Assembly (NCBI RefSeq): GCF_026343945.1
Contig: NZ_JAPKNJ010000001.1
Location: 2,356,001 to 2,420,000 of the forward strand
Length of the DNA: 64,000 bases
Source of the DNA: Kaistia algarum
GTDB lineage: Bacteria; Pseudomonadota; Alphaproteobacteria; Rhizobiales; Kaistiaceae
Direction: 5' to 3'
Below the pieces are notes generated by a model that worked only from the letters and a program-made list of their open reading frames with translations, made no database searches and was not told where the DNA came from. The translations under genes and the position numbers were made by a program. Positions 40,033 through 50,063 of the stretch are shown here, piece by piece. Position 1 is the stretch's first letter. Each line of letters begins with the position of its first letter.

Positions 40033-40228
40033 TATCCGGCAGAAGCTGATCCTCCAGCACGGCGATCCGATCCTTCAGCGCCAGCTTCTTCTTCTTCAAG
40101 CGCTGGATGCGGAGCGGGTCGATACGACCGGTCTCCGACATGACCGCGATCGCGGCGTCGAGGTCGCTATGTTCCTGGCGCAGACGGGCGAGTTCGAAAC
40201 GCAGTTCCTGTTCGTCTTCTTCGTTCAT
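40022..40228 (-). CDS. DUF465 (YdcH-like) protein
   Basis: A short protein of 68 residues from the ATG at 40228, beginning MNEEDEQELRFELARLRQ. The region ELARLRQEHSDLDAAI, GRIDPLRIQRLKKKKLALKD is the DUF465 helical hairpin. An in-frame ATG at 40300 would give 92 residues, but the extra part has no family resemblance. Function unknown. A second member lies 257 bases away on the other strand. Confidence 0.8.
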   Translation of the reverse strand: MNEEDEQELRFELARLRQEHSDLDAAIAVMSETGRIDPLRIQRLKKKKLALKDRIAVLEDQLLPDISA

Positions 40229-40484
40229 GCGCCCCAATCCATCCCCCTTCTCCGGGGCCGCCCAATCGCCCGACGAGAATACATGTTCGTCGTCCGCCAT
40301 GCGAGAGGCGTTTCGTCTCCGGCCCCTCTTGAGACATCGTCCGCGCAGCTCCATCTCCCCTATGGAGCCAGTGAGCCGGCAATGTCATTTTTGGTTCACG
40401 GAAGGCTCCGCTCGTTCGACAGGCAGGCGGCTTTATGTCACCATGAAGTCGCCGTCATCGGTTAGCGAAGAAAGGCCAATTTGG

Positions 40485-40667
40485 ATGTCCATTGAATCGC
40501 ATCTCCAAGCGTTGGAGCGCCGTCACGAGGCACTCTCCAAGGAAATCGACGATGTGTTGAAGACCCATCCGAGCGTGGATGCCATCGAGCTCGCCGCCCT
40601 GAAGCGCCGAAAGCTGCAGGTCAAGGACCAGATCAACCGGCTGAAGACCGACGCGACCATGCACTAG
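40485..40667 (+). CDS. DUF465 (YdcH-like) protein, second copy
   Basis: A 60-residue protein beginning MSIESHLQALERRHEALSKE and containing HPSVDAIELAALKRRKLQVK, the typical DUF465 form. AAAGG lies 9 bases before the ATG. It is followed by a strong terminator, so it is probably a single-gene transcript divergent from the first copy. Confidence 0.85.
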   Translation: MSIESHLQALERRHEALSKEIDDVLKTHPSVDAIELAALKRRKLQVKDQINRLKTDATMH

Positions 40668-40691
40668 GTCAGAACGACTGCCATAATCTCG

Positions 40692-40723
40692 AAACGCCGC
40701 GCTTCGTCGCGGCGTTTCTTTTT
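40692..40723 (+). terminator. rho-independent terminator of the second DUF465 gene
   Basis: A 10-bp perfect stem (AAACGCCGCG / CGCGGCGTTT, 6-base loop) followed by CTTTTT, 25 bases after the stop codon. Confidence 0.9.
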
Positions 40724-40780
40724 GCAGCGCAGCGATCGCGCGCTGCCGTTCGACGGCTTTTTCCGTCGCCGGAAGCAGCT

Positions 40781-41974
40781 CTATTCGGCGGGCGACATGG
40801 CGCCTCGGCTGGACGACGGGTTCGTGGCCAGTCGTGTCTTGGCGCCCGGCTTGCTCCAGTCGAGGAAGAAGGCGAGCCCAAGCAGCAGCGTCATGCCGAT
40901 CCCGATCAGCGCGGTGTCGACCAGGATGCCGGCGGCGTCGAAGGTAGGATCGTTCGGCAGGCCGAAAACATTCTCGCGCAGGATGTGGCCGCTCACCGCG
41001 AGCACAATCGACAGCCAGAAGACGGGAAGCGTGTTGCGACCAAGGCGCACCACCCAGTTGTCGGCGTCGAGCCAGCGCGTCAGGAATTTCGGAATCGGGC
41101 TGAACACGATGACATAGACCAGCGCCAGCAGATGCAGGAGGCGGAAGAGGCCGACCCAGCTCTTGTCGAAACCGCTGACCCAGACCCACGCCGGCAGGGG
41201 CGGGAACTTGTCCCAATGGGCGCCCATCACGAGCACCGCGCTGACGGCAAGATAGGCGAGGGCGAGAAGATAGAGCCAGCTGGACCCGGTGACCCGGTCG
41301 CCCCGGCGCAGTTTGACGCCCATGACGAAGCCGATGGTGAAGATCAGCTGCCACGTGATCGGATTGAAGTACCAGCCGCCCGGTGCCGGATAGTTTGGGA
41401 CCGTCAGGCGGAAGATGTTGGCCAGCAGCCAGAGCGCCAGGCTGGCAGCCAGCGCCAGCGACAGGCGGATGCGGGCGAGCGCCATGATGGCCGGCAGCAT
41501 CAGCAGCAGGCCGATATACATGGGCAGGATATTGAAATTGCCGGTCTGGTAGGTGAGCGCGCCGATGCCGGCCATCGCCTTCAGCGGCTCGTCCATCATC
41601 CAGTGCCGCTCGTCCGGCACCATCAGTTCCGGGTTGTTGAGCCACACGGCCGCCGCGGCATAGAGCGCAAAGCCGATCGCGACCGAGGAGAGCTGCGCGA
41701 CATAGAGCGTGCCGATGCGCTTCACGATGGTGCCGATCGAGGCCGGCGCCTGGCCTGAAAGAAATCGCGGGAAATAGGCAAGCGCGGCCGACATGCCGGC
41801 GAGCAGCACAAACACTTCGGCCGAATCGGACAGGCCGAAATTCCGGTGCGTGAAGTTTGAATAGAAATTGCCCGGAATGTGATTGACGAAGATCGATATC
41901 AGCGCCAAGCCCCGGAAAAAATCGATCCGGTAATCCCTGGCCATCGGGTTCGAAAATGGCTTCAGCAATGGCAT
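40781..41974 (-). CDS. OpgC-family membrane protein
   Basis: A 397-residue polytopic protein with about ten membrane helices. It opens with DYRIDFFRGLALISIFVNHI and continues with GLSDSAEVFVLLAGMSAALA, the start pattern of OpgC, which succinylates osmoregulated periplasmic glucans in relatives. FVNHIPGNF carries the conserved His. The C-terminal 25 residues are hydrophilic. It is divergent from the marR gene. Confidence 0.85.
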   Translation of the reverse strand: MPLLKPFSNPMARDYRIDFFRGLALISIFVNHIPGNFYSNFTHRNFGLSDSAEVFVLLAGMSAALAYFPRFLSGQAPASIGTIVKRIGTLYVAQLSSVAIGFALYAAAAVWLNNPELMVPDERHWMMDEPLKAMAGIGALTYQTGNFNILPMYIGLLLMLPAIMALARIRLSLALAASLALWLLANIFRLTVPNYPAPGGWYFNPITWQLIFTIGFVMGVKLRRGDRVTGSSWLYLLALAYLAVSAVLVMGAHWDKFPPLPAWVWVSGFDKSWVGLFRLLHLLALVYVIVFSPIPKFLTRWLDADNWVVRLGRNTLPVFWLSIVLAVSGHILRENVFGLPNDPTFDAAGILVDTALIGIGMTLLLGLAFFLDWSKPGAKTRLATNPSSSRGAMSPAE

Positions 41975-42162
41975 CTTCCCAATATCGGGACCGTTGCGCC
42001 CCCGTGCCGGCTAAGCATCAATAAAGGCAATGATACGGCGCCGACGCAAGTCTCCAACGTTGGCCCAGCGCATTGGATCCCTCGTCTCGCGACGTCGCGG
42101 TGCCGCCGCGGCCCTCTGGGCGATTACGTTTTCGCCGCTGGCAAGGCGATCCCTGTTGCATA

Positions 42163-42182
42163 TGATAAGTAAGCTTATTATA
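42163..42182. promoter_or_regulatory. AT-rich dyad before marR-emrAB, candidate operator
   Basis: TGATAAGTAAGCTTATTATA contains the palindrome TAAGCTTA and an inverted pair ATAAG/CTTAT. It ends 9 bases before the marR start, where a MarR autoregulator commonly binds. The symmetry is imperfect, so this is tentative. Confidence 0.4.
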
Positions 42183-42191
42183 TTGCTCCCC

Positions 42192-42695
42192 ATGGATAAG
42201 CCGCCGCGTGAAAAACACCTCGCCTTCCTGATAAACGACGTGGCTCGCCTGCTCCGTCGCGCCTTCGACCAGCGCGCTCAGGGGTCGGGGCTGACGCGTG
42301 CGCAGTGGCAGGTTCTTGCTCATCTCTTTCACAATGAGGGCTCGAACCAGGCCGCCGTCGCCGAGGCGCTCGAGATCGAGCCGATCACCCTGTCGCGTCA
42401 TATCGACCGGCTGGAGGTGCTCGGCTACGTCACGCGGCTGCCCGATCCGAACGACCGCCGGGCTCGCCGCCTGCATCTGACCGAGACTGTCCAGCCGCTG
42501 CTCAACGACATGCGGCGCATCGGCATGTCCGTCCTCGCCGCAGCGCTGGAGGGCGTGGACGCGGAGGAGACGGAACGAATGATCGCCTCGCTATCCCGCA
42601 TGCGCGCCAACATGGCCGGACGCGGCATCGAAATGCCCGACAATCCCGGCGAGGCCACGGAGCCTTCGCCCCAGCTCCAGAAGGTGCTGTCATGA
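42192..42695 (+). CDS. MarR-family regulator of the adjacent EmrAB pump
   Basis: A 167-residue winged-helix regulator: FLINDVARLLRRAFDQRAQG, LTRAQWQVLAHLF, the recognition region IEPITLSRHIDRLEVLGYV and the wing DPNDRRARRLHLT. The ATG at 42192 (MDKPPREKHL) follows an AT-rich dyad; upstream codons look non-coding. It overlaps emrA by 4 bases, so it probably represses its own operon until a substrate binds. Confidence 0.9.
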   Translation: MDKPPREKHLAFLINDVARLLRRAFDQRAQGSGLTRAQWQVLAHLFHNEGSNQAAVAEALEIEPITLSRHIDRLEVLGYVTRLPDPNDRRARRLHLTETVQPLLNDMRRIGMSVLAAALEGVDAEETERMIASLSRMRANMAGRGIEMPDNPGEATEPSPQLQKVLS

Positions 42696-43876
42696 GCGCC
42701 CAGCCATCCGAAGAGACCAAAACGCCGGAGGCGAAGTCGCCACCGCAGCTGACCATCATCGGAGACACTCCCGCTCCGAAGCGGCGGCTCAGCCTCCGCG
42801 TGGTGCTGATGCTGGCCCTGCCTGTCGCGCTTGCCATTGGCGGTGGCTATATGTGGCTGACCGGCGGGCGCTATGCGTCGACCGACAATGCCTATGTGGC
42901 GCAGAACCGCGTGACAATCACGGCCGACCAGTCGGGCCGGATCGTCGAGGTCGCCGTCGGGGAGAATGATCGCGTCAGCAAGGGCGATCTGCTGTTCCGC
43001 ATCGACCCAGAGCCTTACAAGATCGCGCTTGAACAGGCAGACGCAGCCGTTGCCATGGCGCGTCTCCAGGTCGAGCAGCTTCGCTCCACCTATCAGCAGT
43101 CGCTCGCCGCCCAGCAATCCGCGCAGGATTCGCTCGACTATCAGAAAAAGGTCTTTGCCCGTCAGCAGGATCTTCTCGGTCGAGGCGTGAGTTCCAATGC
43201 CGATTTCGACACGGCGCAGAACAATCTCCGCAACGCCGAGCAGGTGCTCGCCCAGGCGAAGGAAAAGGTCGCCGGCGCGCTGACGGCCTTGAATGGCGAC
43301 CCGAACATTCCGACCGACAAGCACCCCTCCGTCATGCAGGCGCAGGCCGCCGATGACAGCGCCGCGCTGGCACTGAAGCAGACCGCCGTCTATGCGCCGG
43401 CCGACGGCATCGTCTCGCAGACGGATCGCCTGCGGGTTGGACAATATGTCACCAACCCGGCGATGGCGCCGACGGCGCTGATGAGCCTCGTCGAAACGGC
43501 GACGACCTATGTCGAGGCGAATTTCAAGGAAACGGACCTGACGCATATGCGCGTCGGCCAAAGCGCAAGCGTCAGCCTCGACGCCTATCCGGGCCATGAA
43601 TTCAAGGCCGAGGTCGAATCCATCGATGCCGGGACCGGCTCGGTATTCTCGCTGTTGCCGGCGCAGAACGCGACGGGCAATTGGGTCAAGGTGGTCCAGC
43701 GCGTGCCGGTCCGCCTCAAACTGGACGGCACGGTCGACAAATCCGCTTTGCAGGCGGGCCTGAGCGCCTCGGTCGATGTCGACACGGGCTTCAAGCGCAG
43801 CCTGCCAGGCTTCGGCACCGCGGAAGCCGCCGACACGGCCCCGTTCCGCACGGTTGCGGCGAATCCGGCGCAGTAG
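42692..43876 (+). CDS. EmrA-like membrane fusion protein
   Basis: A 394-residue HlyD-family adaptor with one N-terminal membrane helix (about 33-53), a barrel-sandwich half (RVTITADQSGRIVEVAVGEN), a long coiled-coil hairpin (about 105-195) and the return half (YAPADGIVSQTDRLRVGQYV). It should link the EmrB permease to an outer-membrane channel encoded elsewhere. emrB starts 34 bases on. Confidence 0.93.
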   Translation: MSAQPSEETKTPEAKSPPQLTIIGDTPAPKRRLSLRVVLMLALPVALAIGGGYMWLTGGRYASTDNAYVAQNRVTITADQSGRIVEVAVGENDRVSKGDLLFRIDPEPYKIALEQADAAVAMARLQVEQLRSTYQQSLAAQQSAQDSLDYQKKVFARQQDLLGRGVSSNADFDTAQNNLRNAEQVLAQAKEKVAGALTALNGDPNIPTDKHPSVMQAQAADDSAALALKQTAVYAPADGIVSQTDRLRVGQYVTNPAMAPTALMSLVETATTYVEANFKETDLTHMRVGQSASVSLDAYPGHEFKAEVESIDAGTGSVFSLLPAQNATGNWVKVVQRVPVRLKLDGTVDKSALQAGLSASVDVDTGFKRSLPGFGTAEAADTAPFRTVAANPAQ

Positions 43877-43910
43877 GGAAGGGCGCGGGCGCGGCCCGTC
43901 GCTGGACGAG

Positions 43911-45428
43911 ATGAACGCATCACCCGCCTTCAAGCCGGTGCCGCATCGCGGCCTGATCACGCTTTCGATCATGCTCGCGACGATCATGCAGGTGCTCGAC
44001 ACCACGATCGCGAATGTGGCGCTGCCCTCCATGCAGGGTTCGCTCGGTGCGGCGCAGGATACGATCACCTGGGTGCTGACGTCCTATATCGTCGCCGCGG
44101 CGATCGCGACGCCGATCACCGGCTGGGTGGCCGACCGCATCGGCATCAAGCGGCTGTTCCTGATCTGCATCATCGGCTTCACGCTCGCCTCGATGCTGTG
44201 CGGCCTGTCGCAGAGCCTGATGCAGATGGTCGGCTTCCGCATCCTGCAGGGCGTTTTCGGCGCCGCGCTCGTGCCGCTGTCGCAATCGGTGCTGCTCTCG
44301 ATCAACCCGAAGGAGCGGCATGGCCAGGCGATGGCGATGTGGGGCGCCGGCATCATGGTCGGTCCGATCATCGGCCCGACGCTGGGCGGCTGGCTGACCG
44401 ACAGCTTCGACTGGCGCTGGGTGTTCTTCATCAACCTGCCGGTCGGCATCATCGCCTTCACCGGCATCTTTATTTTCATGAAGGAAGGGCCGATCCGGCT
44501 TCGGAGGTTCGATTTCTTCGGCTTCGCCTTCCTCTCGCTGGGGATCGGCGCCCTGCAAATGATGCTCGACCGGGGCGAGCAGCTCGACTGGTTCTCGTCG
44601 GCGGAAGTCATGATCGAGGCGTCGCTGACGCTGATCGGCTTCTGGGTGTTCACCATTCACATGGCGACGTCGAAAAATACCTTCCTCGATCCGCATATCT
44701 TCAAGGATCGGAACTTCGTCACCGGCCTCGTCTTCATCTTCATCATCGGCATCATCCTGCTCGCCACCATGGCGCTGCTGCCGCCGATGCTGCAGAATCT
44801 CTATGGCTATCCGGTCATCGCCACGGGCCTCATCCTGGCGCCGCGCGGCGTGGGCACGATGGCGGCGATGCTGCTGGTCGGCCGGCTGATGGGCAAGGTC
44901 GATCCACGCCTGCTGATCCTGATCGGCCTCTCCGCGACGAGTTGGTCGCTCTATGACATGACCACCTGGGCGCCGCAGATGGGTTCGACCCCCTTCATGA
45001 TCACGGGTGTCGTCCAGGGGTTTGGCCTCGGCTTCGTGTTCGTGCCGCTTTCGACCATCGCCTTCGCGACGCTGCCGCCGCATTGGCGAACCGACGCGGC
45101 CAGCCTTTTCAGCCTGGTGCGCAATCTCGGCTCGTCGATCGGCGTGTCGCTGGTCGCGACGCTCTTGTCGCAGAACACGCAGATCAGTCATGAAGTGCTC
45201 GCCAGCCACGTCACGCCGTTCAACCCGGCGATCTCGGCCGAGGCAGCGATGGGCAATCTCGAGACGCTGGCGCAGATCAACGCCGTGATCACGCGCGAGG
45301 CGGCATTCATCGCCTATATCGACGATTTCAAGTTCATGATGTTCGTCACGCTGACGACGATTCCGCTGCTCCTGCTGCTGCGCTACCGGCCGCAAAAGGG
45401 TCCGGCGCAGCATGTCGCGCTGGAGTAG
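43911..45428 (+). CDS. EmrB-like MFS (DHA2) drug exporter
   Basis: A 505-residue proton-antiport exporter of the 14-helix DHA2 family. MLATIMQVLDTTIANVALPS at helix 1, TGWVADRIGIKRLF between helices 2 and 3 and FRILQGVFGAALVPLSQS are family motifs. Substrates are likely hydrophobic drugs or uncouplers. GGACGAG precedes the ATG. It ends the marR-emrA-emrB operon. Confidence 0.93.
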   Translation: MNASPAFKPVPHRGLITLSIMLATIMQVLDTTIANVALPSMQGSLGAAQDTITWVLTSYIVAAAIATPITGWVADRIGIKRLFLICIIGFTLASMLCGLSQSLMQMVGFRILQGVFGAALVPLSQSVLLSINPKERHGQAMAMWGAGIMVGPIIGPTLGGWLTDSFDWRWVFFINLPVGIIAFTGIFIFMKEGPIRLRRFDFFGFAFLSLGIGALQMMLDRGEQLDWFSSAEVMIEASLTLIGFWVFTIHMATSKNTFLDPHIFKDRNFVTGLVFIFIIGIILLATMALLPPMLQNLYGYPVIATGLILAPRGVGTMAAMLLVGRLMGKVDPRLLILIGLSATSWSLYDMTTWAPQMGSTPFMITGVVQGFGLGFVFVPLSTIAFATLPPHWRTDAASLFSLVRNLGSSIGVSLVATLLSQNTQISHEVLASHVTPFNPAISAEAAMGNLETLAQINAVITREAAFIAYIDDFKFMMFVTLTTIPLLLLLRYRPQKGPAQHVALE

Positions 45429-45512
45429 CGCTCCCTTCGGCGCCCTGGCCGGCCCGGCTGGCCATGTCCCTACCGTGCCCTTCCGGCCGGCCGGGGTGCC
45501 GATCCTCCCAAG

Positions 45513-46766
45513 CTACAGCAGGAAATATCCGCCGATCGCGGCGAGCGGCACCACGACCCATGCCGGGACCCGGCCAGCGGTGAGCAGCGCGTAGCACAGC
45601 ACGGCGGCGGCGAGATCCACCCCGCCATGGATCGCCGTGCGGAAGACGGGATCATAGAGCGCGGCGCCGAGCAGGCCGACCACGGCGGCATTGACGCCGG
45701 CGAGCGCCTTGCGGCAGGGCGCGATGGTTTTCAAGTTTAGCCAGAAAGGCAGGACGCCGACGACCAGCAGCCAGGAGGGCGCGAAGAGCGCGAGCGTCGC
45801 GATCAGCGCGCCGGCCAGTGGGCTCGGCATGCCGGCGACCGTGCCGAGGAAGGCGGCGAGGCTGAAGAGCGGTCCCGGCATGGCCTGCGCCGCGCCATAG
45901 CCCGCGACGAAGGCCGCGTCGGAAACGAGGCCGGGCGCGACGACGGCGTTCTGCAGCAGCGGCAGCACGACATGGCCGCCGCCGAACACGAGCGCGCCGG
46001 ACCGGTAGAGGGCCGAGACGAGTCCCGCCAGCGGCGACGAGGTGATCGCCGCGACCAGTGGCAGACCGACGAGAAGCAGGAAGAAGACGGCGAGGAACAG
46101 GGCGCCGAGCCGGTGCGAGACCGGTGATCGTTCGGCCGGCCCGGGCGGCGGCGGGACGGCGGGGTCAAACCACCAGCCGGCAAGCCCGGCGCCGAGGAGG
46201 ATCGCGATCTGCGTGCCCGCCGATGGCCAGGCGAGGGCGATCGCCGCCGCCAGAAGCGCTATCGCGCCATGCAGGCGCCCGCGCGCCAGGCTCATGGCCA
46301 TGCCTCGGACGGCTTCGGCGACGACGGCGAGGGCCACGATCGCCAGCCCTGCGAGCACGCTGTGATCGATGCCGGAGGGCCCGGCGGCCACAACGGCAAG
46401 GCCGATGCCGGTCATCAGGAGCGCCGATGGTAGTGTGAAGCCGACAAAAGCCGCGAGCGCGCCGGCGAGGCCGCCGCGCTGCAGGCCGATCGCCATGCCG
46501 AGCTGGCTCGAGGCGGGGCCGGGCAAGAACTGGCAGAGCGCGACGAGATCGGCGAAACCGGCCTCGTCGAGCCAGCGAAGGCGGGCGACGAAGCGTTCGC
46601 GGAAATAGCCGATATGGGCAATCGGTCCGCCGAAGGAGGTGAGGCCGAGGCGCAGGAATTCGGCGAAGATTCGGACCGGAGAGAGGGTCTCGGCCGGCGA
46701 ATGCGACTCGCCACCGCTGACCGGACCGGAGCGATGCCGACGGCGCCCTCGCGAAGGGGCGCTCAT
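45513..46766 (-). CDS. chrA: ChrA-family chromate transporter
   Basis: A 417-residue two-domain protein of the CHR superfamily. Each half starts with the typical Gly-rich segment (GLTSFGGPIAHIGYFRERFV in the first; GALVFGGGHVVLPLLQNAVV in the second), and ALCQFLPGPASSQ and GYGAAQAMPGPLF are signature blocks. It exports chromate by family. The first 25 residues are a basic, nonconserved lead, so the true start may be further in. No chrB or other chr gene is near. Confidence 0.9.
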   Translation of the reverse strand: MSAPSRGRRRHRSGPVSGGESHSPAETLSPVRIFAEFLRLGLTSFGGPIAHIGYFRERFVARLRWLDEAGFADLVALCQFLPGPASSQLGMAIGLQRGGLAGALAAFVGFTLPSALLMTGIGLAVVAAGPSGIDHSVLAGLAIVALAVVAEAVRGMAMSLARGRLHGAIALLAAAIALAWPSAGTQIAILLGAGLAGWWFDPAVPPPPGPAERSPVSHRLGALFLAVFFLLLVGLPLVAAITSSPLAGLVSALYRSGALVFGGGHVVLPLLQNAVVAPGLVSDAAFVAGYGAAQAMPGPLFSLAAFLGTVAGMPSPLAGALIATLALFAPSWLLVVGVLPFWLNLKTIAPCRKALAGVNAAVVGLLGAALYDPVFRTAIHGGVDLAAAVLCYALLTAGRVPAWVVVPLAAIGGYFLL

Positions 46767-46882
46767 GGTGATGGGACGAGGAAAGCCCTCGCCGCCCCTT
46801 TCATGACCGGTGCGCTCACGGCCCAGCCCCCGATCCGACCCATATATCGCCGCCGACGATCCACCTTGTCCGCAGCTCGCGG

Positions 46883-46908
46883 AAGAAAAAGGCCGGCATG
46901 GCCGGCCT
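46883..46908 (-). terminator. intrinsic terminator of the RND operon
   Basis: An 8-bp stem (AGGCCGGC / GCCGGCCT, 3-base loop) followed on the minus strand by TTTTTCTT. It lies about 30 bases after the RND permease stop. Confidence 0.8.
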
Positions 46909-46940
46909 CTCTCCTATTGTCTGTCGAGCGCCGCCGCGCA

Positions 46941-49900
46941 TCAATGCGCGGGAAGCGGTGTCGCGGGCGGGCTTGTTCCCGACGCGGCCGGCGGCTCATC
47001 GTCGTGCTTCTTATGGGCGCTGGAGAGGTAGGTGTAGAACATCGGCACCACGAACAGGGTGAAGATGGTTCCAACCGACATGCCCGAGGCGATGACGATG
47101 CCCATGGCGAAGCGGGCCTTGGCGCCGGCACCGACGGAGGTGATCAGCGGGACGACGCCGAACACCATGGCGGCCGTGGTCATCAGGATGGGGCGCAGGC
47201 GAACCCGCGCCGCCTCGATGATCGCCTGACGCCGGTCCAGCCCGCGCTCCTCGCGCTGCTGGTTGGCGAACTCCACCATCAGGATGCCGTGCTTGGTGAT
47301 CAGCCCGACGAGGGTGATCAAGCCGACCTGACTGTAGATGTTCAGCGTTCCACCCGATAGCGCCGGGACGAAATTGCCGAGCCTCGAGCAGATGTTGAGC
47401 ACAGCCACGGCGCCGAACAGCGACAGCGGCACCGACATCATGATGATGAGCGGGTCGCGGAAGCTTTCGAACTGGGCGGCGAGCACCAGGTAGATCACGA
47501 CGATGGCGAGAGCGAACACCAGCATCAGCGTGTTGCCGGTCTCGATCTCCGTGCGCGACTGGCCGGCATATTCGAGGAAGTAACCTTGCGGCATGACCTC
47601 GCGGGCAATCTGCTGGAGTTCGGCAAGTCCGGTACCGGATGTGATGCCCGGCAGCGGCAAGGCGGACAGCGTTGCCGAGTTCAGCTGGTTGAACTGCTCG
47701 ATCGCGGGCGCGGAGCCAACCGCGTCCACCGTCACCAGCGACGAGATCGGCACCATCTGGCCCGACTGCGACCGCACGAAGAACTTGCCGAGATCCTCGG
47801 GGTTCATGCGGTATTGTTGCGGCACCTGCGTGATGATGTCGTAGGCGCGCGCTTCGCGGTCGAACTTCGAGATGCCGTTCTCGCCGACGAGCAGCGTCAG
47901 GGTGTTGCCGATATCCGAAACCGAAACGCCGAGGGCGGCGGCGCGATCGCGATCGATGACGACATTGGCCTTGGGCGTGTCGAAGGACAGCGAGTTCTGG
48001 ACGACGATGAACTTGCCCGAGCCCATGGCGCGCTGCTTGATCGTCTCGGCGACCTGGTAGACCCGGTCTGCCGCGGCGGTGGACTGGACCACGACCTGGA
48101 TCGGCAATCCGCCGCCCGTGCCCGGCAGGGATGGGATGCCGAAGACGAAGGACTGAACGCCGGCAACCTTGTCTAGAATGCCCTGGACTTCCTTCTGCAC
48201 TTCGGCCTGCGTCCGCGTACGGTCCGCCCAAGGCTTCAGCACCATGCCGGAGAATGCCGAATTGGCCGAACCGTTGCCGGAGATCGAGAACAGGGCGTCG
48301 CGCTCCGGGATATCCTTGATGCGCTGGGCAATCTGGTCGACATAGAACTGCGTGTAGTCGATCGTCGCGTATTGCGGCGCGTTGATCACGGCGAACATGG
48401 CGCCCTGATCCTCTTCCGGGGCCAGTTCGGAACTGGTCTTCGTGAACAGGAAGCCGAGGGTGCCGATGACGACCACGACGATGAGCAGCGTGATCGGACG
48501 GACCTTCAGGGACCCTTCGAGGCGACGGCCATACCAATTGCCGAACCGGTCGAAGATGCGATCGACGAAATGCTGCAGCTTGCCGCCGCCGGGCTTCAGG
48601 ATGCGCGCGGCCAGCATCGGCGCGACCGTAACCGCGATGAAGCCGGAGATGACGACGGCGCCGGCGAGCGTTAGTGCGAATTCCCGGAACAGGGCGCCGG
48701 TGACGCCCTGGGTGAAGGCGATGGGCGCATAGACGGCGGCAAGGGTGATCGTCATCGACACGACGGCCGAGAAGATTTCCCTCATGCCGACGATCGATGC
48801 GTTCATCGGCGAGAGGCCCTCCTCGATGTGCCGGTGGATGTTCTCCACCACGACGATCGCATCGTCGACGACGAGGCCGATCGCCAGCACCATCCCAAGC
48901 AATGTCAGCGTATTCAGCGAATAGCCGAGCGCCCAGAGCACGAAGCAGACGCCGATCAGCGAAAGCGGGATCGTGACGATCGGAATGACGACCGAGCGGA
49001 ACGAGCCGAGGAACAGCAGGATGACGACGATAACGATCGCTGCCGCTTCGAGAATCGTGTGCAGCACCTCCTCGATCGACGCGCTGATCGCCTCGGTCGA
49101 ATCATAGACCAGCTCGATATGCATGCCGGTCGGCAAGGAGGACTGGATCAGCGGCAGTTCAGCGAGCACGCCGGCCGAGACGTCGAGCGGGTTGGCCGAC
49201 GGCGTCTGGTAGATGCCGAGGAAGACACCGTCCTGGCCGTTGAAACGCACGCGTGAATCGTTGGACGCGGCGGCAAGCTCGACGCGGGCAACATCCCGGA
49301 GGCGTACGACCTCGTCGCCATTCGAGCGGATCGGCAAGGCGCCGAACGTCTCGGGATCCTGCAGCGTCGTCTTCGCCTCGATCGAATAGGCGTAGTAGTC
49401 GTTCTTGGTCTTGCCGGGAGCCGACAGGAAGTTCGAACCTTGAATGGCGGCGAGCACCTCGTTGGCTGTGACCTTGCGGGCGGCCATCGCCATCGGGTCA
49501 AGCCAGACGCGCATGGCAAATTCCTGCGCGCCCAACACTTCGGCATTGGCGACGCCATTGACCGTCGCGAAGCGCGGCTGGATCACGCGGATCAGATAAT
49601 CCGTGAGCTGCTGTGCCGTCATCGTGTCGCTGCGGGCGGCCAGATACATGAGCGCGAAGGTAAACCCGGTGCCCTTCTGGATGACCGGATCCTTAGCCTC
49701 GGTCGGCAGATCTCCGCGGACCTGCTGGACCTTGGCGATGACCTCGGTCAGCGCCTTGTCCGGGTCGGTGTTGAGACGCATATGGACCGACACGGTCGAG
49801 AGACCGAGCGCGCTGCTCGACGTCACATAGTCGACGCCTTCTGCCGCGGACACCGATTTGGTGATGGTCGAGGTGATGAAGCCCTGGATGACGTCCGAAC

Positions 49901-50063
49901 TTGCGCCGGGATAGGACGTCGTGACGGTGATCACCGTCTCGTCGACCTTCGGATATTGCCGAACCGACATGTTCAGGATGCCCTGCGCGCCAAGCAGCAG
50001 GATCAGGAGGCTGACGACCGTCGTGAGGACGGGGCGCCGGATGAAGAGCTCTGAGAAGTTCAT
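46941..50063 (-). CDS. RND-family efflux permease
   Basis: A 1040-residue inner-membrane pump of the hydrophobe/amphiphile efflux family. It starts MNFSELFIRRPVLTTVVSLL and has the helix-4 proton-relay pair in AIGLVVDDAIVVVENIHRHI, plus a second half beginning near ITLLIVVVVIGTLGF. It works with the adaptor gene just upstream, which overlaps it by 4 bases; an outer-membrane TolC-type partner is not in the window. Substrates cannot be told. Confidence 0.93.
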   Translation of the reverse strand: MNFSELFIRRPVLTTVVSLLILLLGAQGILNMSVRQYPKVDETVITVTTSYPGASSDVIQGFITSTITKSVSAAEGVDYVTSSSALGLSTVSVHMRLNTDPDKALTEVIAKVQQVRGDLPTEAKDPVIQKGTGFTFALMYLAARSDTMTAQQLTDYLIRVIQPRFATVNGVANAEVLGAQEFAMRVWLDPMAMAARKVTANEVLAAIQGSNFLSAPGKTKNDYYAYSIEAKTTLQDPETFGALPIRSNGDEVVRLRDVARVELAAASNDSRVRFNGQDGVFLGIYQTPSANPLDVSAGVLAELPLIQSSLPTGMHIELVYDSTEAISASIEEVLHTILEAAAIVIVVILLFLGSFRSVVIPIVTIPLSLIGVCFVLWALGYSLNTLTLLGMVLAIGLVVDDAIVVVENIHRHIEEGLSPMNASIVGMREIFSAVVSMTITLAAVYAPIAFTQGVTGALFREFALTLAGAVVISGFIAVTVAPMLAARILKPGGGKLQHFVDRIFDRFGNWYGRRLEGSLKVRPITLLIVVVVIGTLGFLFTKTSSELAPEEDQGAMFAVINAPQYATIDYTQFYVDQIAQRIKDIPERDALFSISGNGSANSAFSGMVLKPWADRTRTQAEVQKEVQGILDKVAGVQSFVFGIPSLPGTGGGLPIQVVVQSTAAADRVYQVAETIKQRAMGSGKFIVVQNSLSFDTPKANVVIDRDRAAALGVSVSDIGNTLTLLVGENGISKFDREARAYDIITQVPQQYRMNPEDLGKFFVRSQSGQMVPISSLVTVDAVGSAPAIEQFNQLNSATLSALPLPGITSGTGLAELQQIAREVMPQGYFLEYAGQSRTEIETGNTLMLVFALAIVVIYLVLAAQFESFRDPLIIMMSVPLSLFGAVAVLNICSRLGNFVPALSGGTLNIYSQVGLITLVGLITKHGILMVEFANQQREERGLDRRQAIIEAARVRLRPILMTTAAMVFGVVPLITSVGAGAKARFAMGIVIASGMSVGTIFTLFVVPMFYTYLSSAHKKHDDEPPAASGTSPPATPLPAH

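Noticed and set aside
43920-45413. 497-codon minus-strand frame
   Set aside because: Antisense to the EmrB-like exporter; composed mostly of His, Arg, Asp and Glu, as expected from the complement of hydrophobic codons.
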